A stretch of 5,309 bases of DNA from Methanobacteriota archaeon (GTDB lineage Archaea; Methanobacteriota; Methanobacteria; Methanobacteriales; Methanobacteriaceae), in NCBI GenBank assembly GCA_023434825.1, contig JAEYSH010000017.1:1-5309 (forward strand), read 5' to 3'. This document shows positions 1-5,309 of the stretch, one piece after another (position 1 is the stretch's first letter; the number at the start of each line of letters is the position of its first letter). Under the pieces are notes generated by a model that searched no databases, was not told where the DNA came from, and saw only the letters and a program-made list of their open reading frames with translations. A program made the position numbers and the translations under genes.

Positions 1-444
1 CTAAAAACCGGAATTAAGAATGTACAATTGCATTCATTAAGAGATAATGAAATTAGAAAAATAAAGGATATCAATGTTATTAGAGCTATTGGAATTCCAG
101 AAAACATGAATAAAGAAAAAATAAAGGAAATAGAAAATTTTGCAGGAGTTTGCGATTATCTTTTATTTGATTCAATGGTTTCTGGAAAAAGTGGAGGTAC
201 TGGTAAACAAATACCTCTTCCAAATGCAGAAAAATCAGCCGAAATTGCAAGAACAGCTAATCCAGACATTAAACTTATCCTTGCAGGCGGAATGAATAAA
301 GAAAGGATAAATAATGAAAGAAAAAAGATTATAGAAATTTTTAATTATATTGATGTGAATTCTGGGGTTGAAGACAGCCCTGGAATAAAGAATGAATACA
401 AAATTAATGAATTTATGGAATCATGTAGTCGGGTGAAATCATGA
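1..444 (+). CDS. trpF: Phosphoribosylanthranilate isomerase (TrpF), C-terminal part, 5' end outside the window
   Basis: The frame is open from base 1 to the TGA at 442-444, giving 147 residues; family members are usually about 200-230, so roughly the first third is missing. The enzyme isomerises N-(5'-phosphoribosyl)anthranilate to CdRP, the step before indole-glycerol phosphate synthase. Numbering from base 1, the visible family marks are VQLH (8-11), LLFDS (54-58, whose Asp57 fits the general acid), GGTG (65-68), LAGGM (94-98) and DVNSGVE (118-124), the last three lining the phosphate site of the (beta/alpha)8 barrel. The catalytic Cys of the family lies in the missing N-terminus. After GGTG the usual FDW segment is absent and IPLPNAEKS is found instead. 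A TTG at 28 is not the start, because VQLH continues upstream of it. The stop overlaps trpB by 4 bases. The identification is firm from motifs and operon context. Confidence 0.93.
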   Translation, partial: LKTGIKNVQLHSLRDNEIRKIKDINVIRAIGIPENMNKEKIKEIENFAGVCDYLLFDSMVSGKSGGTGKQIPLPNAEKSAEIARTANPDIKLILAGGMNKERINNERKKIIEIFNYIDVNSGVEDSPGIKNEYKINEFMESCSRVKS

Positions 445-1613
445 TATTAGACGGTAAATTTGGTAAATATGGTGGAGCATTTGTTCCTGAATTACTTATT
501 CCAGCCCTTGAAGAGCTGGAAAAGGCATTTTTAAAGTACAAAGATGATAAAAAGTTCAATGAAGAACTTGATTATTACTTAAAAGAGTTTGCTGGAAGAC
601 CTACTTCTCTTTATTATGCTAAGAACATTTCAGAGAAATTAGGATGTAAAATCTACCTTAAAAGGGAAGATTTACTGCACACTGGAGCACATAAAATAAA
701 TAATACTCTTGGACAGGGACTTCTTGCAAAATACATGAGAAAAGAGAGGCTAATTGCTGAAACTGGAGCAGGACAGCACGGTATTGCGACAGCAGTAATT
801 GGTTCACTTCTTCAAATCCCAACAGAAGTTTACATGGGAAGTGAAGATGTTGAAAGACAAAAATTAAATGTATTCCGAATGGAATTGTCAGGTGCTAAAG
901 TTATTCCTGTAGAAAATGGCTCAAGAACATTAAAAGATGCAATTAACGATGCATTCAGAGATTGGGTTTCAAGTGCAGATTACACTCATTACCTTATTGG
1001 GTCTACTATGGGTCCTCATCCGTATCCAATGATGGTAAAGCATTTCCAGAAAGTTATAGGAAAAGAAGCAAAAGAGCAGATACTTCAAAAAGAAAATGAA
1101 CTTCCAGATGCTGTAATGGCATGCGTAGGTGGCGGTAGTAATGCAATGGGAATATTTTCTGGATTTGTAGATGATAAAGAAGTTGAATTAATAGGTGCTG
1201 AAGGTGGCGGTGAAGGATTAAGCGGTAAACACGGCGCTACAGTAAGTACAGGTACTGAAGGAGTTTTACACGGTTCATTGTCCTATGTTCTCCAAAATGA
1301 TGATGGACAAATAGCTGAAGCTCATTCAATTTCTGCAGGGCTTGATTATCCTGGTGTAGGGCCAGAACATGCGTATTTAAGCGCTTCTGGACGTGCAAAT
1401 TATTATCCAGTAACCAATGAAGAAGCATTAAGAGGATTTAAACTCCTTTCAGAATATGAAGGTATTATTCCAGCATTAGAGAGTTCCCATGCCGTTGGAT
1501 TAGCTGAAAAATATGCAAAAGAAAACAAAGGCAAAACTATTATTGTAAATCTCTCTGGAAGAGGGGATAAAGACGTGGATATTCTTGCAAAGGTCATGGG
1601 GGTGGAATTATGA
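441..1613 (+). CDS. trpB: Tryptophan synthase beta chain (TrpB1 type)
   Basis: This is a complete 390-residue protein of normal length. It is the PLP-dependent subunit that condenses indole with L-serine to give L-tryptophan in the cytoplasmic alpha2-beta2 complex. The PLP lysine is Lys85 in HTGAHKINN (80-88). Catalytic Glu107 lies in AETGAGQHG (106-114). The PLP phosphate loop is GGGSNAMG (230-237). The region facing the alpha subunit and indole tunnel includes GLDYPGVGPEH (300-310), and LSGRGDKD (371-378) carries the Ser372 that should contact the pyridine nitrogen. This pattern, together with an adjacent trpA, indicates TrpB1 rather than the stand-alone TrpB2. The ATG at 441 overlaps the trpF stop (ATGA) and is preceded by GGGTGA at 431-436 as ribosome binding site, which supports this start and translational coupling. 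All key residues seem intact. Confidence 0.98.
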   Translation: MILDGKFGKYGGAFVPELLIPALEELEKAFLKYKDDKKFNEELDYYLKEFAGRPTSLYYAKNISEKLGCKIYLKREDLLHTGAHKINNTLGQGLLAKYMRKERLIAETGAGQHGIATAVIGSLLQIPTEVYMGSEDVERQKLNVFRMELSGAKVIPVENGSRTLKDAINDAFRDWVSSADYTHYLIGSTMGPHPYPMMVKHFQKVIGKEAKEQILQKENELPDAVMACVGGGSNAMGIFSGFVDDKEVELIGAEGGGEGLSGKHGATVSTGTEGVLHGSLSYVLQNDDGQIAEAHSISAGLDYPGVGPEHAYLSASGRANYYPVTNEEALRGFKLLSEYEGIIPALESSHAVGLAEKYAKENKGKTIIVNLSGRGDKDVDILAKVMGVEL

Positions 1614-2419
1614 AAATAGAGACTTATGGGGAAATGTTCAAGCGAGTTAGTGACAAAAATGAAGGTGCATTTGTACCATTTGTAGTTGCTGGAGATCCTG
1701 ATTTTGAAACCTCCCTTAAAATTGTAAAGACCTTCGTGGAAAATGGTGCTGATGCTTTAGAAATAGGTTTTCCATTTAGCGATCCTGTAGCTGATGGGCC
1801 AACAGTACAACTTGCAGATATTAGAGCACTCCAATCTGGTATGACTGTTAAAAAAGGGTTTGAATTTATAAAAAAGGTAAGAGAATTTACAGATATTCCA
1901 ATTGGTGTTTTAACATATTACAATTTAATTTATAAAATGGGCCTTGATGGATATTACAAAATAGCAAAAGAAAGCGGTGTTAATGCAGTTCTTGCTGCTG
2001 ATTTACCTCCAGAAGAAGCAAGAGATGCTCTTAAAGCTTCTAAAGATAATGGAGTTCAACAGATATTCATGGCAGCTCAATCAACCAGTAATGAAAGACT
2101 ATCTAAAATAACTGAAATGTGCTCTGGATTCCTTTATGTTGTAGCAGTTATGGGAGTAACAGGTGCTAGAAATGAGCTCAAAAATACATCAGTTGAATTA
2201 ATTGAGCGTATTAAAGCAAACAGCAACATTCCAATATGCGTGGGTTTTGGAATTTCCAGACCAGAGCATGTTAAAGATGTTATAAAATCTGGAGCAGACG
2301 GAGCTATTGTCGCCAGTGCTATATTAAACATTATAACTGAAAATTTAGAGGATAAAGAAGTTATGCTTCAAAGAATTGGTAATTTCTGTAGAGAATTGAA
2401 AGAAGCCACTAAATTATAG
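1610..2419 (+). CDS. trpA: Tryptophan synthase alpha chain
   Basis: This is a complete 269-residue (beta/alpha)8 barrel of typical length. It cleaves indole-3-glycerol phosphate to indole and glyceraldehyde 3-phosphate and passes indole to TrpB. The family signature LEIGFPFSDPVADGP (50-64) contains both catalytic acids, Glu51 and Asp62 (equivalent to Salmonella Glu49 and Asp60). LTYYN (101-105) supplies the active-site Tyr. The loop-6 motif GVTGARNE (182-189) and the phosphate-binding GFGIS (212-216) are present. The second phosphate loop reads GAIVASAI (231-238), with Ala235 where family members normally have Gly (Salmonella Gly234). The ATG at 1610 overlaps the trpB stop as ATGA and is preceded by a strong G-rich ribosome binding site at 1598-1605, so the start is well supported. 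It ends in TAG, 9 bases before trpD. Confidence 0.98.
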   Translation: MKIETYGEMFKRVSDKNEGAFVPFVVAGDPDFETSLKIVKTFVENGADALEIGFPFSDPVADGPTVQLADIRALQSGMTVKKGFEFIKKVREFTDIPIGVLTYYNLIYKMGLDGYYKIAKESGVNAVLAADLPPEEARDALKASKDNGVQQIFMAAQSTSNERLSKITEMCSGFLYVVAVMGVTGARNELKNTSVELIERIKANSNIPICVGFGISRPEHVKDVIKSGADGAIVASAILNIITENLEDKEVMLQRIGNFCRELKEATKL

Positions 2420-2428
2420 CGTGATTAT

Positions 2429-3502
2429 ATGATAGCAGAATGTATCAAAAAGACAGTTTTATTTGAAGATCTCACTGAAATTGAAGCTTATGATAGTATG
2501 AAGGAAATAGTAAGCGGAAAAGCAAGTGACATTCAAATTTCATCTTTTTTAACTTCTCTTTCCATGAAAGGAGAAACAGCAGATGAAATTACTGGATTTG
2601 TAAAAGCAATGCGTGAAGTCAGTATTAATGTTAATCCGGATATTAACGCCCCTCTTGTAGATACATGCGGTACTGGAGGGGATAAACTAAAAACGTTTAA
2701 TATTAGTACCATTTCTGCTATCATAGCTGCATCATGCGGTGTTGTAGTTGCAAAGCATGGCAATAGAAGCATAACAAGTAAATGCGGCGGTGCAGATGTT
2801 TTGGAAGCTCTTGGAGTTAATATTGACTGTAATGCAAGTGATGTAGAAAAATGTATGGAACAGGCAGGCATAGGATTTATGTTTGCCCCTAATTTTCACC
2901 CTGCAATGAGACATGTGATGCCTGTAAGACAGGAACTTAATATTAGAACAGTTTTTAATATTTTAGGGCCACTTACATCACCAGCAAATGCAGATATACA
3001 ATTACTGGGAGTTTTTGATCCAAAATATGTTGAAATCATGGCTGAAGTCCTTAAAAAGTTAAGAGTAAAACGTGCCATGGTTGTGCATGGATTTGATGAA
3101 AATGGAAACCCTGCAATGGATGAAATTTCAACTATTGGTAAAACAAAAGTAGCATTTCTTGACAAAGGCAAAATTGAAATTAGAGAACTTTACCCTGAAG
3201 ATTTTGGAGTGCAAAAAATTAATAAGAGTTTAATTCATGCATCATCAAATCTGGAAAAAAATAGAGAAATTGCAGTTAATGTTTTGAAGGGAAAAAATTC
3301 AAATGAAATTGATAAAGCAAGACTTGATTTATGTCTTGTAAACGCTGCTGCTATTCTTTTTTTAGCTGGAATTGTAGATAATTTAGATAGTGGAGTAAAA
3401 AAATCTCTTGAAGTAATAGAATCGGGTGAAACTACTAAAAAGCTCCACAAATTTGTAAAAACAAGCAACAATATCGAAATAGTTGGAATAAGTTCTAAAT
3501 AA
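2429..3502 (+). CDS. trpD: Anthranilate phosphoribosyltransferase
   Basis: This complete 357-residue protein transfers the phosphoribosyl group of PRPP to anthranilate, the first committed step after anthranilate synthase. It has the small helical N-terminal domain (about 1-72) and the alpha/beta PRPP-binding domain. Motifs in order are DTCGTGGD (78-85, PRPP diphosphate loop), KHGNR (109-113), ADVLEALG (122-129), the RQELNIRTVFNILGPLTSPA stretch (167-186) and the HG...DE metal-binding region (220-232). Two small departures are visible: SKCGGAD (117-123) where SRSGSAD is common, and a slightly longer HG-to-DE spacing (HGFDENGNPAMDE) than the common HGxDGLDE. It carries only trpD and is not fused to the glutaminase trpG. 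Start ATG 2429 follows GTGAT (2421-2425) as ribosome binding site. It is the last gene of the operon, which fits the trpEGCFBAD order known in Methanothermobacter. Confidence 0.97.
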   Translation: MIAECIKKTVLFEDLTEIEAYDSMKEIVSGKASDIQISSFLTSLSMKGETADEITGFVKAMREVSINVNPDINAPLVDTCGTGGDKLKTFNISTISAIIAASCGVVVAKHGNRSITSKCGGADVLEALGVNIDCNASDVEKCMEQAGIGFMFAPNFHPAMRHVMPVRQELNIRTVFNILGPLTSPANADIQLLGVFDPKYVEIMAEVLKKLRVKRAMVVHGFDENGNPAMDEISTIGKTKVAFLDKGKIEIRELYPEDFGVQKINKSLIHASSNLEKNREIAVNVLKGKNSNEIDKARLDLCLVNAAAILFLAGIVDNLDSGVKKSLEVIESGETTKKLHKFVKTSNNIEIVGISSK

Positions 3503-3509
3503 TTAGTTT

Positions 3510-3518
3510 AAAAAAAAA
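3510..3518 (-). terminator. T9 tract on the minus strand facing trpD
   Basis: Nine consecutive A on the + strand (T9 on the - strand) lie 8 bases from the trpD stop. In archaea this would stop leftward transcription that has passed the tRNA gene before it ran antisense into trpD. The tract is seen directly; its role as a backstop terminator is inferred. Confidence 0.35.
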
Positions 3519-3527
3519 TAGAATAAA

Positions 3528-3550
3528 ATGAGGTAAAAAATTACCATCAT
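3528..3550 (+). other. Small inverted repeat (hairpin) downstream of trpD
   Basis: GGTAA (3532-3536) and TTACC (3541-3545) are perfectly complementary around an AAAA loop. The stem extends by four more pairs, ATGA (3528-3531) with TCAT (3547-3550), if A3546 is bulged out. It begins 26 bases after the trpD stop. It is not followed directly by a T-tract, so it does not look like a bacterial-style terminator; it could protect the 3' end of the trp mRNA. The repeat is seen in the sequence; its function is not known. Confidence 0.4.
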
Positions 3551-3586
3551 TGCTCCAAATATAAGTATGTATTCATGAGGAATATA

Positions 3587-3616
3587 AATTTTTTGCAACT
3601 TGTTTACAAATTTTTA
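3587..3616 (+). terminator. Probable oligo-T terminator of the trp operon
   Basis: Two T-tracts, T6 at 3589-3594 and T5 at 3611-3615, lie 87-113 bases after the trpD stop, with no downstream gene on this strand. Archaeal RNA polymerase ends transcription at such T-rich tracts without needing a hairpin. The region is generally AT-rich, so the exact site is uncertain. Confidence 0.45.
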
Positions 3617-3759
3617 AATAATGTATTATCAAAAAAATTAAACATGGTAAAAATATTTGAAATAGCTTAAAAAAGACTAAATATACTTAAAATAACCAGA
3701 AAAATTATTTTTAAAAGTAGATATTTTTATTATAATATTTATTTGATTAAAATAAGGAC

Positions 3760-3764
3760 AAAAA
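3760..3764 (-). terminator. Candidate terminator of the tRNA-Ile transcript
   Basis: On the - strand a T5 tract (AAAAA at 3760-3764 on +) begins 13 bases beyond the discriminator base of the tRNA. Short T-tracts just after the mature 3' end are the usual end of archaeal tRNA transcripts. It is a weak tract on its own, and the T9 at 3510-3518 could act as backup. Confidence 0.4.
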
Positions 3765-3776
3765 TAATATAATTAA

Positions 3777-3849
<73 letters not shown>

Positions 3850-3884
3850 CCATCAATTATCTTAAATGCAATAACAAATTTGCT

Positions 3885-3894
3885 AATTTAAAAT
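3885..3894 (-). promoter_or_regulatory. Candidate TATA box (box A) for tRNA-Ile
   Basis: On the - strand ATTTTAAATT is centred about 40 bases upstream of the mature tRNA 5' end. With the usual archaeal spacing of about 25-27 bases, transcription would start near 3862-3865, leaving a leader of about 13-16 bases. A more canonical box, CTTATATATG (3938-3947), lies farther upstream and would give a leader of roughly 65 bases, so it is the alternative. The surroundings are AT-rich, which limits confidence. Confidence 0.4.
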
Positions 3895-3937
3895 ATTCAA
3901 ACCCACATAAAAGGGTAGTTTCAAGGTTAGACTTCAT

Positions 3938-3947
3938 CATATATAAG
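3938..3947 (-). promoter_or_regulatory. Alternative TATA-like box upstream of tRNA-Ile
   Basis: CTTATATATG on the - strand is close to the archaeal box A consensus. It lies about 22 bases past the stop of the AdkA-like gene and about 90 bases before the tRNA. It could drive a longer tRNA precursor or a small RNA in the 119-base spacer. No reading frame of useful length follows it. Confidence 0.3.
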
Positions 3948-3968
3948 CTTTGCTCTAATAACAGATGA

Positions 3969-4529
3969 CTAATTTATATTACTTAAAACTCTTTTTAAGT
4001 TATCCATGCATATTTTAAAATCATTATTTTCTAAAATTACAAGATTAGATCCTAAAATTGCAGAGCATGAAAACATCGTCGTTTTCAGTATTTCCATATG
4101 TTCCGTTAAGCTTTTATAGGTATCTATTATTCTTTCTTTGCTGTCTTCACTTCTTCTAAGAAGTATATTTTCTTTTGAAGCTTCAATTAACACAATTATA
4201 TCTGGTTTAATGAATTCAACAGGTAAAGATATAATATATCCAATGGAAGACTGGTCAACTCCATGTAAATCTACAAGGGCGTTATCCATGTCTTTAATTT
4301 TTAAAGCAGCGCTTTTCCAAATCCCATACTGGATTTCAATATCCAGACTGAACATTTGAATGTCTGTAGAAGCGAGACCTTTACTTTCTGCAATAGAAAG
4401 CATAAGATCTCCATAATTTATGTAATTATAACCTAATTCTTTAGATACAATTCTACAGAGTGAAGTTTTACCAACTCCAGGAACTCCAGTAACAACAACT
4501 GTGTTCCATGGTAGTTCCATAGTAACCAT
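3969..4529 (-). CDS. AdkA-like P-loop nucleotide kinase (divergent archaeal adenylate kinase family protein)
   Basis: This is a 186-residue protein, close to the roughly 190 residues of archaeal adenylate kinase AdkA. The N-terminal strand and P-loop VVVTGVPGVGKTS (11-23) carry the Walker lysine Lys21. A Walker-B-like strand ALVDLHG (84-90) and the strand DIIVLIEAS (110-118) follow, and LLRRSEDSKERI (123-134) occupies the lid position. From memory, true AdkA proteins read GVPGVGGTT in the P-loop, DTHSTxKTPKGYL where this has DLHGVDQSSIGYI, and an arginine-rich RRLxDxTRNRD lid; here the lid arginines are mostly replaced. It is therefore probably a paralogue whose substrate may not be AMP. The ATG at 4529 lies 4 bases after the MIP18 stop. 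ATG 4520 (Met4) is an equally possible start, as neither has a clear ribosome binding site. Family assignment is firm; activity is unknown. Confidence 0.8.
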   Translation of the reverse strand: MVTMELPWNTVVVTGVPGVGKTSLCRIVSKELGYNYINYGDLMLSIAESKGLASTDIQMFSLDIEIQYGIWKSAALKIKDMDNALVDLHGVDQSSIGYIISLPVEFIKPDIIVLIEASKENILLRRSEDSKERIIDTYKSLTEHMEILKTTMFSCSAILGSNLVILENNDFKICMDNLKRVLSNIN

Positions 4530-4533
4530 TTAA

Positions 4534-4827
4534 TTATTTGTTTACCATTTCACAGATAGCATCAGCCATCATGTGACCTTCAACAATAATTTCAGCTTTG
4601 TCTATCCCTTCGACATTTTCAGCAGCGACTTTTGCGCTCATTGCAATGTTTGCAGCACTCATGCAGCCAGGGTTAGTTGGTCTAATTGTTACCTTTGCAA
4701 CTGTACCTTCATCTTCGACTATTTCGATGTTCTGGACAATTCCCATTTCTACTATACTAATACCCATGTGAGGGTCAGCTACTGTTGATAATGAATCTCT
4801 TACTTTTTCTACTAATTCATCTGCCAT
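4534..4827 (-). CDS. MIP18/DUF59 family iron-sulfur (metal-sulfur) cluster assembly protein
   Basis: This 97-residue single-domain protein has the usual length of stand-alone DUF59 proteins. Its N-terminal half shows the family pattern VADPHMGISIVEMGIV (16-31), followed by a beta-strand hairpin and the conserved turn PTNPGCMSA (50-58) with Cys55, the residue that aligns with the conserved cysteine of the family. A second Cys (92) lies near the C-terminus in the GHMMADAICEMVN region. Relatives (SufT, bacterial PaaD, eukaryotic CIA2/MIP18) take part in maturation or transfer of Fe-S clusters, which matters in Fe-S-rich methanogens. The start ATG 4827 has a strong ribosome binding site, GAGGCGAT. 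It is the first gene of a two-gene unit with the AdkA-like gene. The precise client protein cannot be told from sequence. Confidence 0.88.
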   Translation of the reverse strand: MADELVEKVRDSLSTVADPHMGISIVEMGIVQNIEIVEDEGTVAKVTIRPTNPGCMSAANIAMSAKVAAENVEGIDKAEIIVEGHMMADAICEMVNK

Positions 4828-4830
4828 AAT

Positions 4831-4838
4831 ATCGCCTC
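4831..4838 (-). promoter_or_regulatory. Strong ribosome binding site of the MIP18 gene
   Basis: On the - strand GAGGCGAT lies 3 bases before the ATG, with 7 bases from GAGG to the start. It matches the methanogen consensus GGAGGTGAT with one change at the T/C position plus a missing first G. It fixes the start at 4827 and contrasts with the next gene, which lacks such a site and may rely on coupling. Confidence 0.7.
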
Positions 4839-4967
4839 TAAAATCTTTAAAATTTTCTATTATTTTAAATTAAATTTAGTTATAGTTTAATATTCCCTAA
4901 TTAAACGTCTATTTTTATTTAAATTCCATTTAAAAATAAGAGAATATAACTATTGTTTTTATCTATG

Positions 4968-4979
4968 AACTCTAGAGTT
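4968..4979. repeat. 12-base perfect palindrome AACTCTAGAGTT
   Basis: This palindrome lies in the 202-base spacer upstream of the MIP18 gene, about 141-152 bases before its start codon. A second, competing inverted pair is ATAACT (4946-4951) with AGTTAT (4976-4981). It could be the operator of a dimeric regulator of the MIP18 unit or a chance palindrome; the sequence alone does not decide. Confidence 0.35.
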
Positions 4980-4995
4980 ATTTATATTTTAAGGT

Positions 4996-5009
4996 AAAAA
5001 ATTAAAAAA
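4996..5009 (-). terminator. Oligo-T terminator after the PUA-domain gene
   Basis: On the - strand two T6 tracts (5004-5009 and 4996-5001) separated by AA begin about 20 bases after the stop codon of the PUA-domain gene. This is a good archaeal intrinsic terminator and suggests that the MIP18 gene has its own promoter in the remaining spacer. Confidence 0.55.
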
Positions 5010-5029
5010 TCTGTTTTAAGATTTAAAAA

Positions 5030-5309
5030 TTATTTATTTTTCTTTCTATGCCTTATTTTAACTGCAACACCCTTTAAGGCTCTTTTCATTTCATTTCCAG
5101 TTAAAACAGCTTTTCCAACTGCAATAACCTCTCCATCTTTTATTACAACAACTTCATCGCCTGGAATTATGTCTTCATGAGCATCTTCTACACCAGGAGA
5201 AAATAAGGTATTTGTTTTAAGATCAAATCCAATTTTTACCCATTTTACGTTAATATCTTTTAATAATTCTCCACCAGATAAATTAAGTGAATAAAGCCCT
5301 GTTTTAAAG
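5030..5309 (-). CDS. PUA-domain protein, C-terminal part (possibly archaeosine synthase / archaeosine tRNA-guanine transglycosylase family)
   Basis: The frame is open from the right edge of the window to the TAA at 5030-5032, giving 92 C-terminal residues; the start lies outside. Numbering from the edge, residues about 19-87 form a PUA RNA-binding domain: LFSPGVEDAHEDIIPGDEVVVI (35-56), GEVIAVGKAVLTGNEM (59-74) and KGVAVKIRH (79-87), followed by a basic tail RKKNK (88-92). PUA domains bind tRNA or other structured RNA. The combination of TGLYSLNLSGGELL ahead of the PUA domain with SPGVEDA and GVAVKIRH at the end resembles the C-terminus of ArcS (TgtA2), the enzyme that completes archaeosine at G15 of tRNA. 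The catalytic part is not visible, so TgtA, Cbf5 or another PUA protein cannot be excluded. PUA is firm; the ArcS assignment is tentative. Confidence 0.75.
   Translation of the reverse strand, partial: FKTGLYSLNLSGGELLKDINVKWVKIGFDLKTNTLFSPGVEDAHEDIIPGDEVVVIKDGEVIAVGKAVLTGNEMKRALKGVAVKIRHRKKNK

Noticed and set aside
28..444. TTG at 28 as the start of trpF
   Set aside because: The frame is open back to base 1 and the residues before it (including VQ of VQLH) fit the family, so the gene is simply cut by the window edge.
2533..2871. Open frame of 112 codons on the - strand inside trpD
   Set aside because: It lies fully antisense to a well-conserved trpD and has no recognisable motif or ribosome binding site; the same holds for the other antisense frames in trpB, trpA and trpD.
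3901..3916. ACCC/GGGT inverted repeat between the AdkA-like gene and the tRNA
   Set aside because: Only four pairs around an 8-base loop and no T-tract of note follow, so it is too weak to call a terminator or operator.
3900..3947. Possible C/D box small RNA on the - strand
   Set aside because: ATGATGA (3934-3940) matches box C, but no CTGA box D or D' follows at a suitable distance, and the motif overlaps a TATA-like sequence.
4573..4788. Open frame of 71 codons on the + strand opposite the MIP18 gene
   Set aside because: It is a shadow of the conserved MIP18 coding sequence with a low-complexity aromatic and Cys-rich translation.

Overview
The window looks like part of an archaeal chromosome, most likely a methanogen of the order Methanobacteriales (a mesophilic, AT-rich Methanobacterium-type genome). 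The reasons are the tryptophan gene order F-B-A-D, which matches the end of the trpEGCFBAD operon known from Methanothermobacter; an archaeal-type (AdkA-like) P-loop kinase; an archaeal PUA-domain RNA-modification protein; a tRNA gene with no encoded CCA; ribosome binding sites resembling GGAGGTGAT; and oligo-T termination signals. The genus is an inference from gene content and base composition, not from a database match.

Positions 1-3502 (+ strand) hold the end of a tryptophan operon. trpF is cut by the left edge of the window. It is followed by complete trpB, trpA and trpD. trpF/trpB and trpB/trpA each overlap by 4 bases (ATGA), and trpD follows trpA after 9 bases, so the four are surely cotranscribed and probably translationally coupled. 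TrpD attaches phosphoribose to anthranilate, TrpF isomerises the product, and TrpA/TrpB turn indole-glycerol phosphate plus serine into tryptophan. The first operon genes (trpE, G, C) and the operon's regulatory region must lie left of the window.

Positions 3503-3776 are a convergent, very AT-rich spacer with T-tracts on both strands and one small hairpin.

Everything to the right is on the - strand. In transcription order from the right edge it holds: the C-terminal part of a PUA-domain protein (possibly archaeosine synthase), a 202-base spacer with an oligo-T terminator and a 12-base palindrome, a MIP18/DUF59 iron-sulfur assembly protein, an AdkA-like P-loop protein 4 bases after it, and tRNA-Ile(GAU).

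No mobile element, CRISPR array or clear new multi-gene system is present. The points most worth a second look are the divergent AdkA-like protein paired with the MIP18 gene, the complementary flanks of the tRNA-Ile gene, and departures from the usual motifs in TrpF and TrpA.
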